Positions 8,503-18,386 are shown, counted from the first letter of the stretch. The stretch is 64,000 bases of DNA from Bermanella sp047621325 (GCA_047621325.1 JBLHLT010000001.1:124001-188000); one strand, 5' to 3'. The notes: generated by a model not told the origin, from the letters alone. Translations and numbers: made by a program.

Positions 8503-9330
8503 ATGGATTTTCTTAAGAATTTTGTCATAAATAACCAAGCGATCATTGAAGACTATTCACTTCGCATGTTGGTTTCTTTTTTCATTATTTGGCTGGGTTT
8601 TAAACTCAGCCGCTTTGTGGCCAAGTGGATTGGCCGCATGTTGGCAAGAAAATCCATTGATGCTGCTATTTCTGCGTTTGTACAAAGTCTTGCCCGCATC
8701 TTAATTCTCATTGCGATCATCATCGCGGCTCTAAGCAATCTGGGTATCGAAACCACCACTTTTGTAACCATTATTGGTGCTGCGGGCTTAGCCATTGCAC
8801 TTGCTCTTCAGGGCTCACTCTCAAACTTCGCGTCCGGTATCTTAATCGCGGGCTTTCGCCCGTTTAAGGCTGGAGATTATGTGGAAGCCGCTGGCGTGGC
8901 GGGTGTTGTGAAAGAAATCCAAATTTTTTCAACGGTTATGACAACCCCTGATAACAAGCGAGTGGTGGTTCCTAATGCTCAAGTAACCGGTGGTGCAATC
9001 ACTAACTACTCTGCAAATCCCACACGTCGTATTGATTTAGTCGTTGGTGTGGCATACAACGCAGACTTAAAACAATGCGAGCGTTTATTTAAGGATATTT
9101 TAGATAGTCACCCATTAATTTTAAAAGACCCTGCCTATACCATCGGTTTATTAGAACTTGCTGACTCTTCCGTGAATTTTGCCGTGCGCCCTTGGGTGAA
9201 AACTGAAGATTTTTGGGCGGTTAAATTTGAATTAAATAAAATCATTAAAGAAGCGTTAGATAGCTCAGGGATTGGCATACCGTTCCCGCAAATGGATATT
9301 CACTTACATCAACCGAATAAAGAGGGATAA
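8503..9330 (+). CDS. mscS: small-conductance mechanosensitive channel, MscS family
   Basis: A 275-residue channel protein of nearly the same length as E. coli MscS (286). Two N-terminal membrane helices are followed by the pore helix, rich in Gly and Ala (TIIGAAGLAIALALQGSLSNFASG). A beta domain (PFKAGDYVEAAGVAGVVKEI) and a cytoplasmic alpha/beta vestibule follow. The channel opens under membrane tension to release solutes on hypo-osmotic shock. A Shine-Dalgarno-like AGGGAG precedes the ATG. The DUF481 gene follows after 2 bp, so the two are probably co-transcribed. Confidence 0.95.
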   Translation: MDFLKNFVINNQAIIEDYSLRMLVSFFIIWLGFKLSRFVAKWIGRMLARKSIDAAISAFVQSLARILILIAIIIAALSNLGIETTTFVTIIGAAGLAIALALQGSLSNFASGILIAGFRPFKAGDYVEAAGVAGVVKEIQIFSTVMTTPDNKRVVVPNAQVTGGAITNYSANPTRRIDLVVGVAYNADLKQCERLFKDILDSHPLILKDPAYTIGLLELADSSVNFAVRPWVKTEDFWAVKFELNKIIKEALDSSGIGIPFPQMDIHLHQPNKEG

Positions 9331-9332
9331 TA

Positions 9333-10076
9333 ATGTCTTTTTCTAAAACCCTAATCTCTATTGCCTTAGTGTCAACTGCGCACGCTAGCTGGGCGGTTGA
9401 ACCCACCACTGGTGAGATTGAGCTCGGTATCGTATCAACCACTGGTAATACCGAAACCAACTCTATTAAAAGTAAATTGTCTGTCACGCAAGACTTTGAG
9501 TCTTGGAATAATAACTATCTAGTCGATACGTTATTTAAAGAAGAAAAAACAGATAATGACGACGGTAGCAAAACCACTAAAACCAGTGCCGAACGTTACT
9601 TTGCTTCTGCTCAGGGTGACTATAAACTCAATGAAGAGCATTCAGCGTTATTCGTTTATGGCTCATATGAAAATGACCGATTTACCGGTTACAAGCAACA
9701 AAACTCAGTCGCCGCGGGTTATGCCGACCAAGTATTTAGTAATGAGTCCTCTTCATTAAAATATAATGCGGGTCCTGGTTATTTTTATAATGAACTTAAC
9801 GATGGTGATACCGAAGAAGGCGGCATTATCCGTTTGGCACTTGATTATCGTTTAAAGCTAAGTGAAACGTCTAAATTCAAACAAACGCTAAGCACGGAAG
9901 CCGCGATTGAAAGCGACGATAATACTAAAAGCAAATCAGAAACATCGGTGTCGGCTACATTAATGGGTAATCTAAGCTTAAAAGCATCTTACAATATAAT
10001 CCATAATACGCAGGTGCCAGATAACAAAGAAAAAATGGATACGACGACTAGTATCTCTATTCTGTATTTATTCTAA
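9333..10076 (+). CDS. DUF481 (YdiY-like) outer-membrane beta-barrel protein
   Basis: A 247-residue secreted protein. It has a signal peptide ending near ASWA and then repeated amphipathic strands with the DUF481 pattern (GEIELGIVSTTGNTETNSI; later YFASAQGDYKLNEEHS). The C-terminal strand ends in phenylalanine. DUF481 proteins are salt- or stress-induced barrels of unknown function. A strong GAGGGATAATA site precedes the ATG and only 2 bp separate it from mscS, suggesting joint expression in osmotic stress (inference). A terminator follows. Confidence 0.87.
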   Translation: MSFSKTLISIALVSTAHASWAVEPTTGEIELGIVSTTGNTETNSIKSKLSVTQDFESWNNNYLVDTLFKEEKTDNDDGSKTTKTSAERYFASAQGDYKLNEEHSALFVYGSYENDRFTGYKQQNSVAAGYADQVFSNESSSLKYNAGPGYFYNELNDGDTEEGGIIRLALDYRLKLSETSKFKQTLSTEAAIESDDNTKSKSETSVSATLMGNLSLKASYNIIHNTQVPDNKEKMDTTTSISILYLF

Positions 10077-10096
10077 TTTCATTAAAATGCAGTTTA

Positions 10097-10134
10097 CAAA
10101 AAGGCCCGCACCTAACGGTTAGCGGGCCTTTTTA
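10097..10134. terminator. bidirectional terminator between the DUF481 gene and cusA
   Basis: Stem AAAAAGGCCCGC / GCGGGCCTTTTT around a 12-nt loop, with A- and T-rich flanks. It lies between convergent genes. Confidence 0.92.
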
Positions 10135-10153
10135 CATCTAATGAAAACCGGTA

Positions 10154-13100
10154 TTACTGTGCATTTAATTTTATTTTTTTAATCATAAAAAATAATGCCG
10201 GCAGTAACAATAAAGATAAAACCAATGTAGACAACATGCCTCCTACCATTGGCGCGGCGATACGCTGCATTACCTCTGAACCGGTACCACTTGAAAACAT
10301 AATTGGTAATAAACCAATAATGCTCGATAACGACGTCATTAATATGGGGCGTAAGCGGGCGCTTGCGCCACTTTCTACAGCGACCATCAGTTCATGAATA
10401 TCAACACGTCCCTCTGTGTTATCTAAACATTGTTGCCAAGCTTGATTTAAATACAACATCATTAATATGCCAATTTCAACCGATACCCCTGCTAACGCAA
10501 TAAAACCAACTGCCACCGCCACGCTATATTGAAAACCTAATAGATAAACCAAACCAATGCCACCCACTAATGCAAATGGCATGGTTAATAGAATCATTAA
10601 TACATCAGGTATACGCTTTAAACTTAAATACAGCAGGAAAATTATTACACATAATGTTATCGGCATGACCACACTTAGCTTTTTCTGCGCACGCAATAAA
10701 TATTCATATTGCCCAGTCCAGCCAAGAGAATAGCCCGCTGGCAGATTTAGGTTGTTTTGTAATTGTTGCTGAGCTTGTTGCACATAACCGGACAAATCGT
10801 CCCCGTGAATATCAATATAACTCCAACCATTCAAACGCGCATTTTCACTTTTTATCATAGCAGCACCGTCATTTACTTCTATTGTCGCAACGTCGGCTAA
10901 GCGAATATAAATATTATTATCGGTTAATATTGGTAACTGCTTTAATTTTTCTAAGCTGTCACGATAACCTTGTTCATAACGAACATTGATTGGGTAACGT
11001 TCTAGGCCTTCAATGGTTTGTGTGACATTAATACCGCCAATCGCCGCTTGTGCGGTATTTTGCAAAGCCTGAATATTCAGCCCATAACGAGCCGCTTTTT
11101 GCCGATCAATCTTCACATTAATGTAACGCCCCCCTACGACTCGCTCACTGTATACCGAACGAGTTTGCGATAATTTAGTCAGCTGTACTTCTATGTCTTT
11201 ACCAATTTTTTCAATCACAGCTAAATCTGGACCGGATACTTTTATGCCAACGGGGGTTTTAATACCAGTGGCTAACATATCAATACGAGTTTTAATCGGC
11301 ATCACGAACGCATTGGTTAACCCAGGGAAATTAATTAACGCGTTCAATTCTTGCTGTAAACTTTCTGCAGTGACACCTGTGCGCCATTGTGATTTGGGTT
11401 TAAATTGAATCACCGTTTCGATCATGGTTAATGGTGCTGGGTCGGTTGCCGTTTCGGCCCTACCTACTTTACCAAATACGGTTTTCACCTCAGGTATGGT
11501 TTTTATTAACTTATCTGTCTGCTGCAATATTTGCCGTGCCTTACCAATAGACACTCCGGCATACGTTGTGGGCATATACATTAAGTCACCTTCATCCAGT
11601 GGTGGCATAAACTCACTGCCGGTTTGACTCAATGGATACCATGCCGCAATTAACACCAAGACAGCCGCCAACAAAACGCTTTTGTTATACTTCAAACATG
11701 CACGTAGTAACGGCTGATATCCCGCAAGAAATATACGGTGTAGCGGATTATGTTTTTCATCTCGAATATGACCCCGAATAAAATAGCCCATTAATACCGG
11801 CACCAATGTGATGGCAAGACCCGCGGCCATGGCCATGGCGTAGGTTTTCGTTAATGCTAGCGGTGAGAATAATTTTCCTTCTTGTGCCTCAAGGGTGAAT
11901 ACCGGCAAGAAACTTAAGATAATGATAAGCAGCGAGAAAAAGATAGCCGGCCCCACTTCTTGACTGGCTTCAATAATGACACGCCAACGATTCTCAGGCG
12001 TGATGGTTTGTTTTGAGAAATGTTTATGCACGTTCTCAATCATGACGATAGCACCGTCAACCATGGCTCCAATGGCTATGGCTATACCGCCTAATGACAT
12101 AATATTTGCATTCACACCTTGCAAATACATCACTATATACGCGCACAAAATTGCCACAGGTAAGCTAATCAGTACTACCAATGATGAGCGAAAATGAAAT
12201 AAGAAAATCAAACAAATAATCGACACCACTAAAAATTCTTCTAATAATTTACTCATTAGGTTATCAATGGCGCTTTGTATAAGGTTAGAGCGGTCATAGG
12301 TCACAACCACCTCGACCCCATTAGGCAAACTTGTTTTTAATTGCTCTAATTTTTGTTTTACTTTTTCAATAGTGGCTTGAGCGTTTTCACCGTAGCGCAT
12401 CACTACGATGCCACCGACCACTTCACCCTCGCCATTTAGTTCTGCGATACCGCGGCGCATTTGCGGCCCTATACTGATACGTGCCACATCACCCAGTAAT
12501 AAGGAGGTGCCTTGAGAATTTACGCCTAACGGAATATTTTTTATGTCGTCTATATTTTCCAAATAACCATGAATGCGCACCATGTATTCGGCTTCGGCCA
12601 TTTCTAATACAGACGCACCACGCTCTTGGTTTGCTTGTCGTATGGCCGTATTAATATGAGAAAGTGGTAAGCCATAAGCGCGTAATTTTTGCGGGTCAAT
12701 CTCCACTTGGTATTGGCGCACCATGCCACCTACTGTGGCAACTTCAGATACACCCGCTACGGTTTGCAATTCGAACTTTAAAAACCAATCTTGCAGCGAA
12801 CGCAATTCGCTTAAATCGTACTGACCCGTACGATCAACCAACGCATAATTAAACACCCAGCCGACGCCTGTAGCATCTGGCCCTAGTTCAGGCTGCACAC
12901 CATCTGGTAGGCGAGAACTCACTTGGCTCAAATATTCAAGGACGCGCGAGCGTGCCCAATACATGTCGGTGCCATCTTCAAAAATAATATAAATATAACT
13001 GTCACCAAAAAAACTAAAACCACGTACCGTAGTGGCTTTTGGCACGCTTAACATGGCAGTCGTTAAAGGGTAGGTCACTTGATCTTGCACCACTTGTGGC

Positions 13101-13270
13101 GCTTGTCCTGCATACGAGGTTTTAATAATTACCTGCACATCGGACAAATCAGGGATGGCATCTACCGGGGTGAGTTTTACACTGGCGATGCCCGCGATCA
13201 CTAAAATAACGGTCAGCATCAGCACCCAAATTCGATGCTTAACCGATAATCGAATTACGGATTCAATCAT
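10154..13270 (-). CDS. cusA: CusA-type copper/silver RND efflux pump
   Basis: A 1038-residue inner-membrane heavy-metal RND transporter; E. coli CusA has 1047 residues. Evidence includes the HME signature GAMVDGAIVMIEN in TM4, two large periplasmic loops and twelve predicted membrane helices. The segments PLTMIETVIQF and RIDMLATGIKTP match the CusA regions that hold its metal-binding methionines, favouring Cu(I)/Ag(I) over divalent-metal CzcA types. It overlaps cusB by 4 bp (ATGA). No CusC outer-membrane factor and no CusRS regulator lie within the window, so the exit duct must be encoded elsewhere. Confidence 0.93.
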   Translation of the reverse strand: MIESVIRLSVKHRIWVLMLTVILVIAGIASVKLTPVDAIPDLSDVQVIIKTSYAGQAPQVVQDQVTYPLTTAMLSVPKATTVRGFSFFGDSYIYIIFEDGTDMYWARSRVLEYLSQVSSRLPDGVQPELGPDATGVGWVFNYALVDRTGQYDLSELRSLQDWFLKFELQTVAGVSEVATVGGMVRQYQVEIDPQKLRAYGLPLSHINTAIRQANQERGASVLEMAEAEYMVRIHGYLENIDDIKNIPLGVNSQGTSLLLGDVARISIGPQMRRGIAELNGEGEVVGGIVVMRYGENAQATIEKVKQKLEQLKTSLPNGVEVVVTYDRSNLIQSAIDNLMSKLLEEFLVVSIICLIFLFHFRSSLVVLISLPVAILCAYIVMYLQGVNANIMSLGGIAIAIGAMVDGAIVMIENVHKHFSKQTITPENRWRVIIEASQEVGPAIFFSLLIIILSFLPVFTLEAQEGKLFSPLALTKTYAMAMAAGLAITLVPVLMGYFIRGHIRDEKHNPLHRIFLAGYQPLLRACLKYNKSVLLAAVLVLIAAWYPLSQTGSEFMPPLDEGDLMYMPTTYAGVSIGKARQILQQTDKLIKTIPEVKTVFGKVGRAETATDPAPLTMIETVIQFKPKSQWRTGVTAESLQQELNALINFPGLTNAFVMPIKTRIDMLATGIKTPVGIKVSGPDLAVIEKIGKDIEVQLTKLSQTRSVYSERVVGGRYINVKIDRQKAARYGLNIQALQNTAQAAIGGINVTQTIEGLERYPINVRYEQGYRDSLEKLKQLPILTDNNIYIRLADVATIEVNDGAAMIKSENARLNGWSYIDIHGDDLSGYVQQAQQQLQNNLNLPAGYSLGWTGQYEYLLRAQKKLSVVMPITLCVIIFLLYLSLKRIPDVLMILLTMPFALVGGIGLVYLLGFQYSVAVAVGFIALAGVSVEIGILMMLYLNQAWQQCLDNTEGRVDIHELMVAVESGASARLRPILMTSLSSIIGLLPIMFSSGTGSEVMQRIAAPMVGGMLSTLVLSLLLLPALFFMIKKIKLNAQ

Positions 13271-14811
13271 GGCTTCGCTCCATTTTTATGGTTGGAATGA
13301 TCCATTTTTGAATGGTCCATTTTTTCATCACTCATACTGCGGTGATCTGATGCCATGCTTGGTTTTGTCTGTTTTTCTACTTCAATGTGGGTAATAACAT
13401 ATCGCTTATTTTCAAACTCATCTAAACAAAAACCGATATTATCGCCAACGCTTAATGTGGAAATATCAATACCACTATCAACGGGTAATGACATCACCAT
13501 TGCCGGCCATTGCCATTTTTCAACCGGTTCGTGGGCTAACTTTAACGCTCCATTTTCTACGGCTTTTATTGTTCCTAATATCCAAACTCGATCAATGCTT
13601 TCGTTGTCACTTTCTGGCGTGTCGATTCGAGTTAACTCCGTTGATACATTGGATTCGCTGTCGATTAAAAACTGCGCCGATGTCACCACTTGCTGGCCTT
13701 TTTCTAAACCTGTTAAAATTTGTGTATAACCCTGTGCTTGCTTGCCGCTTGTGACAGCAACTGATCGATACTGCCCATCGCCCAAGGCCAATACCACACG
13801 CTCACCTGAGCCAGTCACTATAACGGCATCACTGGGTACCAATAACTTTGCAGTTAGCGGTTTCGCCTGAATTTTTAATTGCGCAAACATATTGGGTTTT
13901 AAGGCTAAATCAGCGTTATCAAACACAACTCGTACCTGCTGTGTTCGGTTGGTGGCATTCACATTTGGGAAAATGTAATCCACCTTGCCTTGCCACGTTG
14001 TGCCAGAAAAGGCTTTTAGCGTCATGCTCACTGGCAACCCAACGTCTAACCACGCTGATTGCGATTCAAACACTTCTGCCAACACCCAAATTTTCGATAA
14101 ATCAGCCGTGGCCAACATTTCAATTTGCGGTTGAATGTACATACCTTCACGTACATTTAGGTGAGAGACATAACCGGATTTTTTAGCGTAAAACGTTAGG
14201 CGTTGCTTAACTTGTTTACTTTTTTCTAGCTGCGTAATTTGCGCGCTACTCACACCCAGTGCATGCAGTTTTAAGCGGGATGACTGTAATAAATGTTGGT
14301 TACCTGTACTCAGTGCGCTGATATATTCTTCTTGGCCATAAACAAGCTCGGGGCTGTATAAGTCATACAGCTTTTGGCCTTGATTTATTTTGTCACCAAC
14401 ACTGTAAATATACAGTTTCTCAACCCAGCCATTTGTTCGACTGTGGTAATGCTGAACACTGGTGTCGTCATATTGTAGAAAGCCCGCCACATCCAATACT
14501 TGGTTGAGCGGTTCAAATACGACCTGAGCAGTTTTAACGCCTAATTGGTTTTCTATTTGTGACGAGATGCTCACCGTACCCGCTGGTTCAGCGCTATTTT
14601 CTGTTTCATACACCGGCACAAGATCCATACCCATGGGGGATTTACCGGGAGCATCACGGCGATAATTGGCATCCATTGGTGCCACCCAATAAAGCGGCTT
14701 TTTTACATCATTAACGGTGACTTGATTCACTGACCCAGTCATAAAGCCATAGGCCAAACCAAGGCCCAGCAAAAACGTAAACGTGGGTATTAACACTGAT
14801 TTTTTTAACAT
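13267..14811 (-). CDS. cusB: CusB-type membrane fusion protein with fused CusF domain
   Basis: A 514-residue periplasmic adaptor. An N-terminal anchor is followed by a heavy-metal-binding domain (YWVAPMDANYRRDAPGKSPM, about residues 42-61). Then come the HlyD-like hairpin, lipoyl and barrel domains (about 80-390). The C-terminus (about 408-480) is a CusF-like metallochaperone domain with all ligands in E. coli CusF spacing: H427, W435, M438 and M440. A His/Met-rich tail follows (SMSDEKMDHSKMDHSNHK). CusF is a separate protein in E. coli, so chaperone and adaptor are merged here. Translation is coupled to cusA. Confidence 0.93.
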   Translation of the reverse strand: MLKKSVLIPTFTFLLGLGLAYGFMTGSVNQVTVNDVKKPLYWVAPMDANYRRDAPGKSPMGMDLVPVYETENSAEPAGTVSISSQIENQLGVKTAQVVFEPLNQVLDVAGFLQYDDTSVQHYHSRTNGWVEKLYIYSVGDKINQGQKLYDLYSPELVYGQEEYISALSTGNQHLLQSSRLKLHALGVSSAQITQLEKSKQVKQRLTFYAKKSGYVSHLNVREGMYIQPQIEMLATADLSKIWVLAEVFESQSAWLDVGLPVSMTLKAFSGTTWQGKVDYIFPNVNATNRTQQVRVVFDNADLALKPNMFAQLKIQAKPLTAKLLVPSDAVIVTGSGERVVLALGDGQYRSVAVTSGKQAQGYTQILTGLEKGQQVVTSAQFLIDSESNVSTELTRIDTPESDNESIDRVWILGTIKAVENGALKLAHEPVEKWQWPAMVMSLPVDSGIDISTLSVGDNIGFCLDEFENKRYVITHIEVEKQTKPSMASDHRSMSDEKMDHSKMDHSNHKNGAKP

Positions 14812-14865
14812 AACGTAACAACACTTGATTAACGAAAGACAAATTTTAGACGTAACTTGGGTGTG

Positions 14866-15198
14866 TTAAGCAATAATGGGAGGGCGATAAAGGCTTTTAA
14901 GAGCAGAGGATACAAACGAGGTTTTAAAATAACTAACCGTACCTGATGACGGGCCATGGGCGAATATCAGCGCATTCATAGCCATGGCTGACGCCATCAC
15001 ATGGCACTGGCAATCTTGGTCACAGCAATCATTCATGGTCATGGCGCTATCATCTGCCACTTCATGACAAGGCATATCCACCATTGTCGTTGTGGGTAAC
15101 GCGGTGGCACCAGCTGTCATCATTTGTGCAGCATAGCTCTGACTAATACCCTGTATTAGCAGCATCATGCACAGCAATATGATGTTAAGTGATTTCAT
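14866..15198 (-). CDS. small secreted Met/Cys/His-rich protein (CopL-like)
   Basis: A 110-residue protein with a clear signal peptide (MKSLNIILLCMMLLIQGIS...YAA). A putative metal-binding centre contains CHEVADDSAMTMNDCCDQ and then DCQCHVMASAMAM. The C-terminus SLYRPPIIA recalls the RPP motif of CopL/DUF2946-like copper-responsive proteins (recollection; not confirmed). It lies 54 bp upstream of cusB on the same strand and is probably the first gene of the copper operon. Periplasmic copper binding or sensing is inferred from composition and context. Confidence 0.7.
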   Translation of the reverse strand: MKSLNIILLCMMLLIQGISQSYAAQMMTAGATALPTTTMVDMPCHEVADDSAMTMNDCCDQDCQCHVMASAMAMNALIFAHGPSSGTVSYFKTSFVSSALKSLYRPPIIA

Positions 15199-15287
15199 TC
15201 AGCCAACCTGGGCAGTTGTTTAATAAGGCTCAGTGAAGTATTACGCTCACTAAGCGATGTGTCAAAGTCATTTAAACAATCATTGAT

Positions 15288-16160
15288 TCAAGTTCGACGC
15301 TTGGCCGTGTTTTTGGTTCCCTTGTCAGTATCAAGGGCTGGCTTCCTGCCGAAGGGAAGCCACAGCATACCCGACAAATACTGGGTATGTTTAACCTGTT
15401 TATAACCTTCTACACCGATCGCCATCCCCAAGTGACCTTTAACGGGCTGCGCTTGATAGCTTTTAAAGAATCGATCCCAGCAACTTAAGTTAAACCCAAA
15501 GTTACGATTACTTTCATCTAAAATGGTTGAATGGTGAACGCGGTGCATATCCGGTGTGACAATAAACACTCTTACTATCTGATCGAGTTTTTTAGGCAAC
15601 GCCACATTGGCATGATTAAACATAGCTGTCGCATTTAATATAATTTCAAACACCATAACGGCTAATACAGATGGGCCAAGTAACAATACCAAGGTAAATT
15701 TAATCAATAACGATAAAAGAATTTCAATTGTGTGAAAGCGTGAGCCCGTTGTGACATCGATATCTTGATCCACATGGTGGACTTTATGCAGCGCCCATAA
15801 CGCAGGCACCACATGAAATAAGCGATGCTGCCAATAGATGGCCATATCAAATAAAATCAGCGTCAATATAAACGCAACCGCACTGTTAAGATCCAGCACA
15901 TAAAACAGGCCAATCTGATTTTGCTGCGCATAATGGGCAACACCCACCGTTGCTAGTGGCAATATTAAACGCACCACTGCACTGTTCACCAACACCAGTG
16001 CGATGTTTTGGCTCCAGCGTAGCAACCGTGAAAATTTGCGAGGGCGTTTAGGAGAAAGCCCTTCCCATAACATCATTAGCAACAACACGCTGAAAAAAAT
16101 GCCGCTGCGAACCAACGCTTCATTCGTTATTAACCATTCGCTCATTGTCATATTATTCAT
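15288..16160 (-). CDS. sterol desaturase / fatty acid hydroxylase family membrane protein
   Basis: A 290-residue di-iron membrane enzyme. Histidine boxes are HRLFH, HKVHH and HRVHH, with NHAN between them, as in the fatty acid hydroxylase superfamily (PF04116). Hydrophobic helices precede and separate the boxes. Substrates in bacteria are mostly unknown lipids. Several starts are possible: ATG at 16175 (5 residues longer), 16160 or 16151, none with a clear ribosome site. 16160 is used, and all overlap or abut the end of the CobW-like gene, indicating coupling. The charged C-terminus is poorly conserved. Confidence 0.87.
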   Translation of the reverse strand: MNNMTMSEWLITNEALVRSGIFFSVLLLMMLWEGLSPKRPRKFSRLLRWSQNIALVLVNSAVVRLILPLATVGVAHYAQQNQIGLFYVLDLNSAVAFILTLILFDMAIYWQHRLFHVVPALWALHKVHHVDQDIDVTTGSRFHTIEILLSLLIKFTLVLLLGPSVLAVMVFEIILNATAMFNHANVALPKKLDQIVRVFIVTPDMHRVHHSTILDESNRNFGFNLSCWDRFFKSYQAQPVKGHLGMAIGVEGYKQVKHTQYLSGMLWLPFGRKPALDTDKGTKNTAKRRT

Positions 16161-17046
16161 CGCACTTATTATCATTGATAATGGCTTTTATTCGATCTAT
16201 ATCAATCGGGTTTTCATCAATACATTCAATGACACTCGTTTGTTCTTTCAACTGAGGACTGGCAGAAAAATAGTCTAGTTTTGACTCATGTTCACTAATA
16301 TTAATGGCAACCACCTGATCATCAATCACGAACAGACCTTTAATTCGAGTGAGCTTTAAGGCGATAAGATCATCCATCAATGCCTGTATTTCATAGTGGT
16401 TGTTTTCAATTATTAAGGCTTCTGTATAAAACGCAGTTGACTTAGTGTAAAGCTGAAACGGTTTTGTTTTTACGATAGTAGGCAGTTCAATATCGTTTAA
16501 GCATAGAGCCGCGTGATGGATTTGCACCGTTGGCCTGTTCAGCTCTAAACCAAGTTCATCAAACATGGTCAGATCATTCTCCGCTATCAATTCACATTTA
16601 TTCGCAACATAAAGGTCAGCTGCGTTTAACTGACGTAAATAAAGCTCATGGTAACGATATTTAGGCTGGGATAAGTGGCGCGGGTCAATAACACACACCA
16701 CCGCATTAAGTTGCAAGCGGGTTTGATAACTTTCGCTGCTTAACAGTTTTGCAATGTTATCCACATGACCTAAACCACTGGGCTCGATGAAAATACGATC
16801 GGGTTTATCATGGCGAATAAGCTGATTAAGTGCCGTTTGAAACGGCAACAAAGCAGCACAGCAAGCACAACCACCAGCCACTTGTTTTACGATTAGCTCG
16901 TCAGCATGGAACAAGCTACCGTCAATGCCCTGCTGGCCATATTCATTCACTAAAATGGCCCAGCGTTCGTGACGCGGTTTATGTTTTATTAAATGCTGGA
17001 TACAACTGGTTTTACCGACGCCTAAAAATCCGGTGATGATGTGCAC
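16153..17046 (-). CDS. CobW/YjiA-family G3E GTPase (metal chaperone type)
   Basis: A 297-residue P-loop GTPase. Walker A GFLGVGKTS is at the very N-terminus. The G3E signature GGCACC provides the CxCC metal site, a Walker B-like region is IFIEPSGLG, and the guanine-specificity region is NKCE. CobW proteins deliver metals, often zinc or cobalt, to client enzymes. The C-terminal domain is short. It overlaps the sterol-desaturase-like gene, whose di-iron site may need metal, but a client relation is only inferred. No Zur-like operator was recognised upstream. Confidence 0.9.
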   Translation of the reverse strand: MHIITGFLGVGKTSCIQHLIKHKPRHERWAILVNEYGQQGIDGSLFHADELIVKQVAGGCACCAALLPFQTALNQLIRHDKPDRIFIEPSGLGHVDNIAKLLSSESYQTRLQLNAVVCVIDPRHLSQPKYRYHELYLRQLNAADLYVANKCELIAENDLTMFDELGLELNRPTVQIHHAALCLNDIELPTIVKTKPFQLYTKSTAFYTEALIIENNHYEIQALMDDLIALKLTRIKGLFVIDDQVVAINISEHESKLDYFSASPQLKEQTSVIECIDENPIDIDRIKAIINDNKCDE

Positions 17047-17082
17047 ATGTATCAGAGGTGGGTTAATAGTCGTGATAATGAT

Positions 17083-17832
17083 CTACCAACTTTCTATATT
17101 GTATTTTTGTAAGATTTGCTTAAAACGACCAGATCTTTTTAGTTCTGGAATCGCTTTATTCACTATTTCAATCAATTTCTTACTGCGAGCAGAATTAGGG
17201 GTACAGGCTAAGTACATCGGTTCACCTTGCAAAGTGTCCCCTGCACTCACCACTTTATCGGTTAATGCTAACTCCAATAATTTTGAGTCCATCACGTAGT
17301 GGCTTTCGATCATGGTATCTATGCGGCCCGTTATTAGTTTTTTAATATTGGTTTCAACAGCTTGATCACCTTTAGCACGCTGTACTTTTATTGTATTAAA
17401 GACTTCATCTAACTCAGAGCCATATGAGTAATCACTAATCACTCCTACTTTTCTAGTATTAAGTGCGGCCACATTACCTTTATACACCCACTTATCAGTT
17501 TTCAACTTATAAAATAATGTTTGATCAATGCCCCAGTGCGCTTTAGCAAATAAAAAATCACGCGTATCGGATTTATAGGCACCCACCACACAATCACTGT
17601 TACCAACACGCGTCTCTTGAATCGCACGGGACCAAGGCATCAATTGATAATCTACGGCAATGCCCTGAGGCTCAAAAATGGCCTTGGCTAAGTCAATCAT
17701 ATAACCTGGCTTATCACTATTTGGATCACCATTCATGGGATACCAATAGTCTGCGCGAATCGATATTGTTTGCGCCTGAACCGATACAACCAATATGCTA
17801 TAACTTAAAATTACAATTAAAAAGCGGATCAC
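17083..17832 (-). CDS. orphan family 3 periplasmic solute-binding protein
   Basis: A 249-residue binding protein of the amino-acid ABC transporter type (SBP_bac_3). It has a signal peptide (IRFLIVILSYSILVVSVQA), then two lobes; DLAKAIFEPQG and MPWSRAIQETRVGNSD are typical. The frame is open to an ATG at 17865 inside the upstream gene, but a GTG at 17832 has a good AAAGGTG site 8 nt before it and begins exactly at the signal peptide, so GTG is used. No permease or ATPase is nearby; such orphans often serve as sensors or secreted binding proteins. Ligand unknown. Confidence 0.85.
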   Translation of the reverse strand: MIRFLIVILSYSILVVSVQAQTISIRADYWYPMNGDPNSDKPGYMIDLAKAIFEPQGIAVDYQLMPWSRAIQETRVGNSDCVVGAYKSDTRDFLFAKAHWGIDQTLFYKLKTDKWVYKGNVAALNTRKVGVISDYSYGSELDEVFNTIKVQRAKGDQAVETNIKKLITGRIDTMIESHYVMDSKLLELALTDKVVSAGDTLQGEPMYLACTPNSARSKKLIEIVNKAIPELKRSGRFKQILQKYNIESW

Positions 17833-17848
17833 GTTTAAATCACCTTTG

Positions 17849-18310
17849 TTAAATAATGCCTTCACTTAGCCCCATCGCCATGCCCTGTGCTAACTCTTGG
17901 CAGTCGGTGATAAACTCTTTTTTCCATGGCCCCTTACACACCACAATGTCTTGAACCCAACGCCAACGTAAGCCAGTTAAAATGGTTTGCAGCGCTCGGC
18001 ACGTGCCGGTGCCGTCTTGCCCTGCACGAACAATGGCGGCAACCGGCAAGCCCTGCTTAATTTCTAAGCACGGGTAATAGATACGATCAAAGAAGTCTTT
18101 TAGAGCACCACTCATATACCCTAAATTCTCAGTGGTGCCCAAGATGATAGCATCGCAGTCCAGAACGTCTTGCGGCACCGCTTCTAACGGTGCTTTAACC
18201 ACTAGTTTTAGGTTTGACAAAGACAACTGCTGCACGGCTAACGTCATCGCATCCACCATGGTTTGAGTGTTTTCTGACGGTGAGTGGAATACCAATAATA
18301 GTGTTTTCAT
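17849..18310 (-). CDS. flavodoxin / NAD(P)H-dependent FMN reductase-like protein
   Basis: A 153-residue flavodoxin-fold protein. The N-terminus MKTLLLVFHSPSENTQ is a phosphate-binding loop for FMN, and IILGTTENLGYMSGALKDFFDR matches the aromatic/FMN region of the NADPH-dependent FMN reductase family. The ATG at 18310 is chosen over 18331 because AAAGGGCG precedes it at good spacing. The binding-protein gene follows after 16 bp. Redox partner and substrate are not evident. Confidence 0.85.
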   Translation of the reverse strand: MKTLLLVFHSPSENTQTMVDAMTLAVQQLSLSNLKLVVKAPLEAVPQDVLDCDAIILGTTENLGYMSGALKDFFDRIYYPCLEIKQGLPVAAIVRAGQDGTGTCRALQTILTGLRWRWVQDIVVCKGPWKKEFITDCQELAQGMAMGLSEGII

Positions 18311-18386
18311 TAATCGCCCTTTACTCGCCATGTATCATAAGCCTAAATCAAGGGTACAATGATTCACGCATTGAGAGAAATCCAGT

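Noticed and set aside
16164..16184. Fur-like ATTATCATTGATAAT
   Set aside because: It is inside the CobW coding sequence, the hexamers have the wrong orientation for a Fur box, and no start site follows sensibly.
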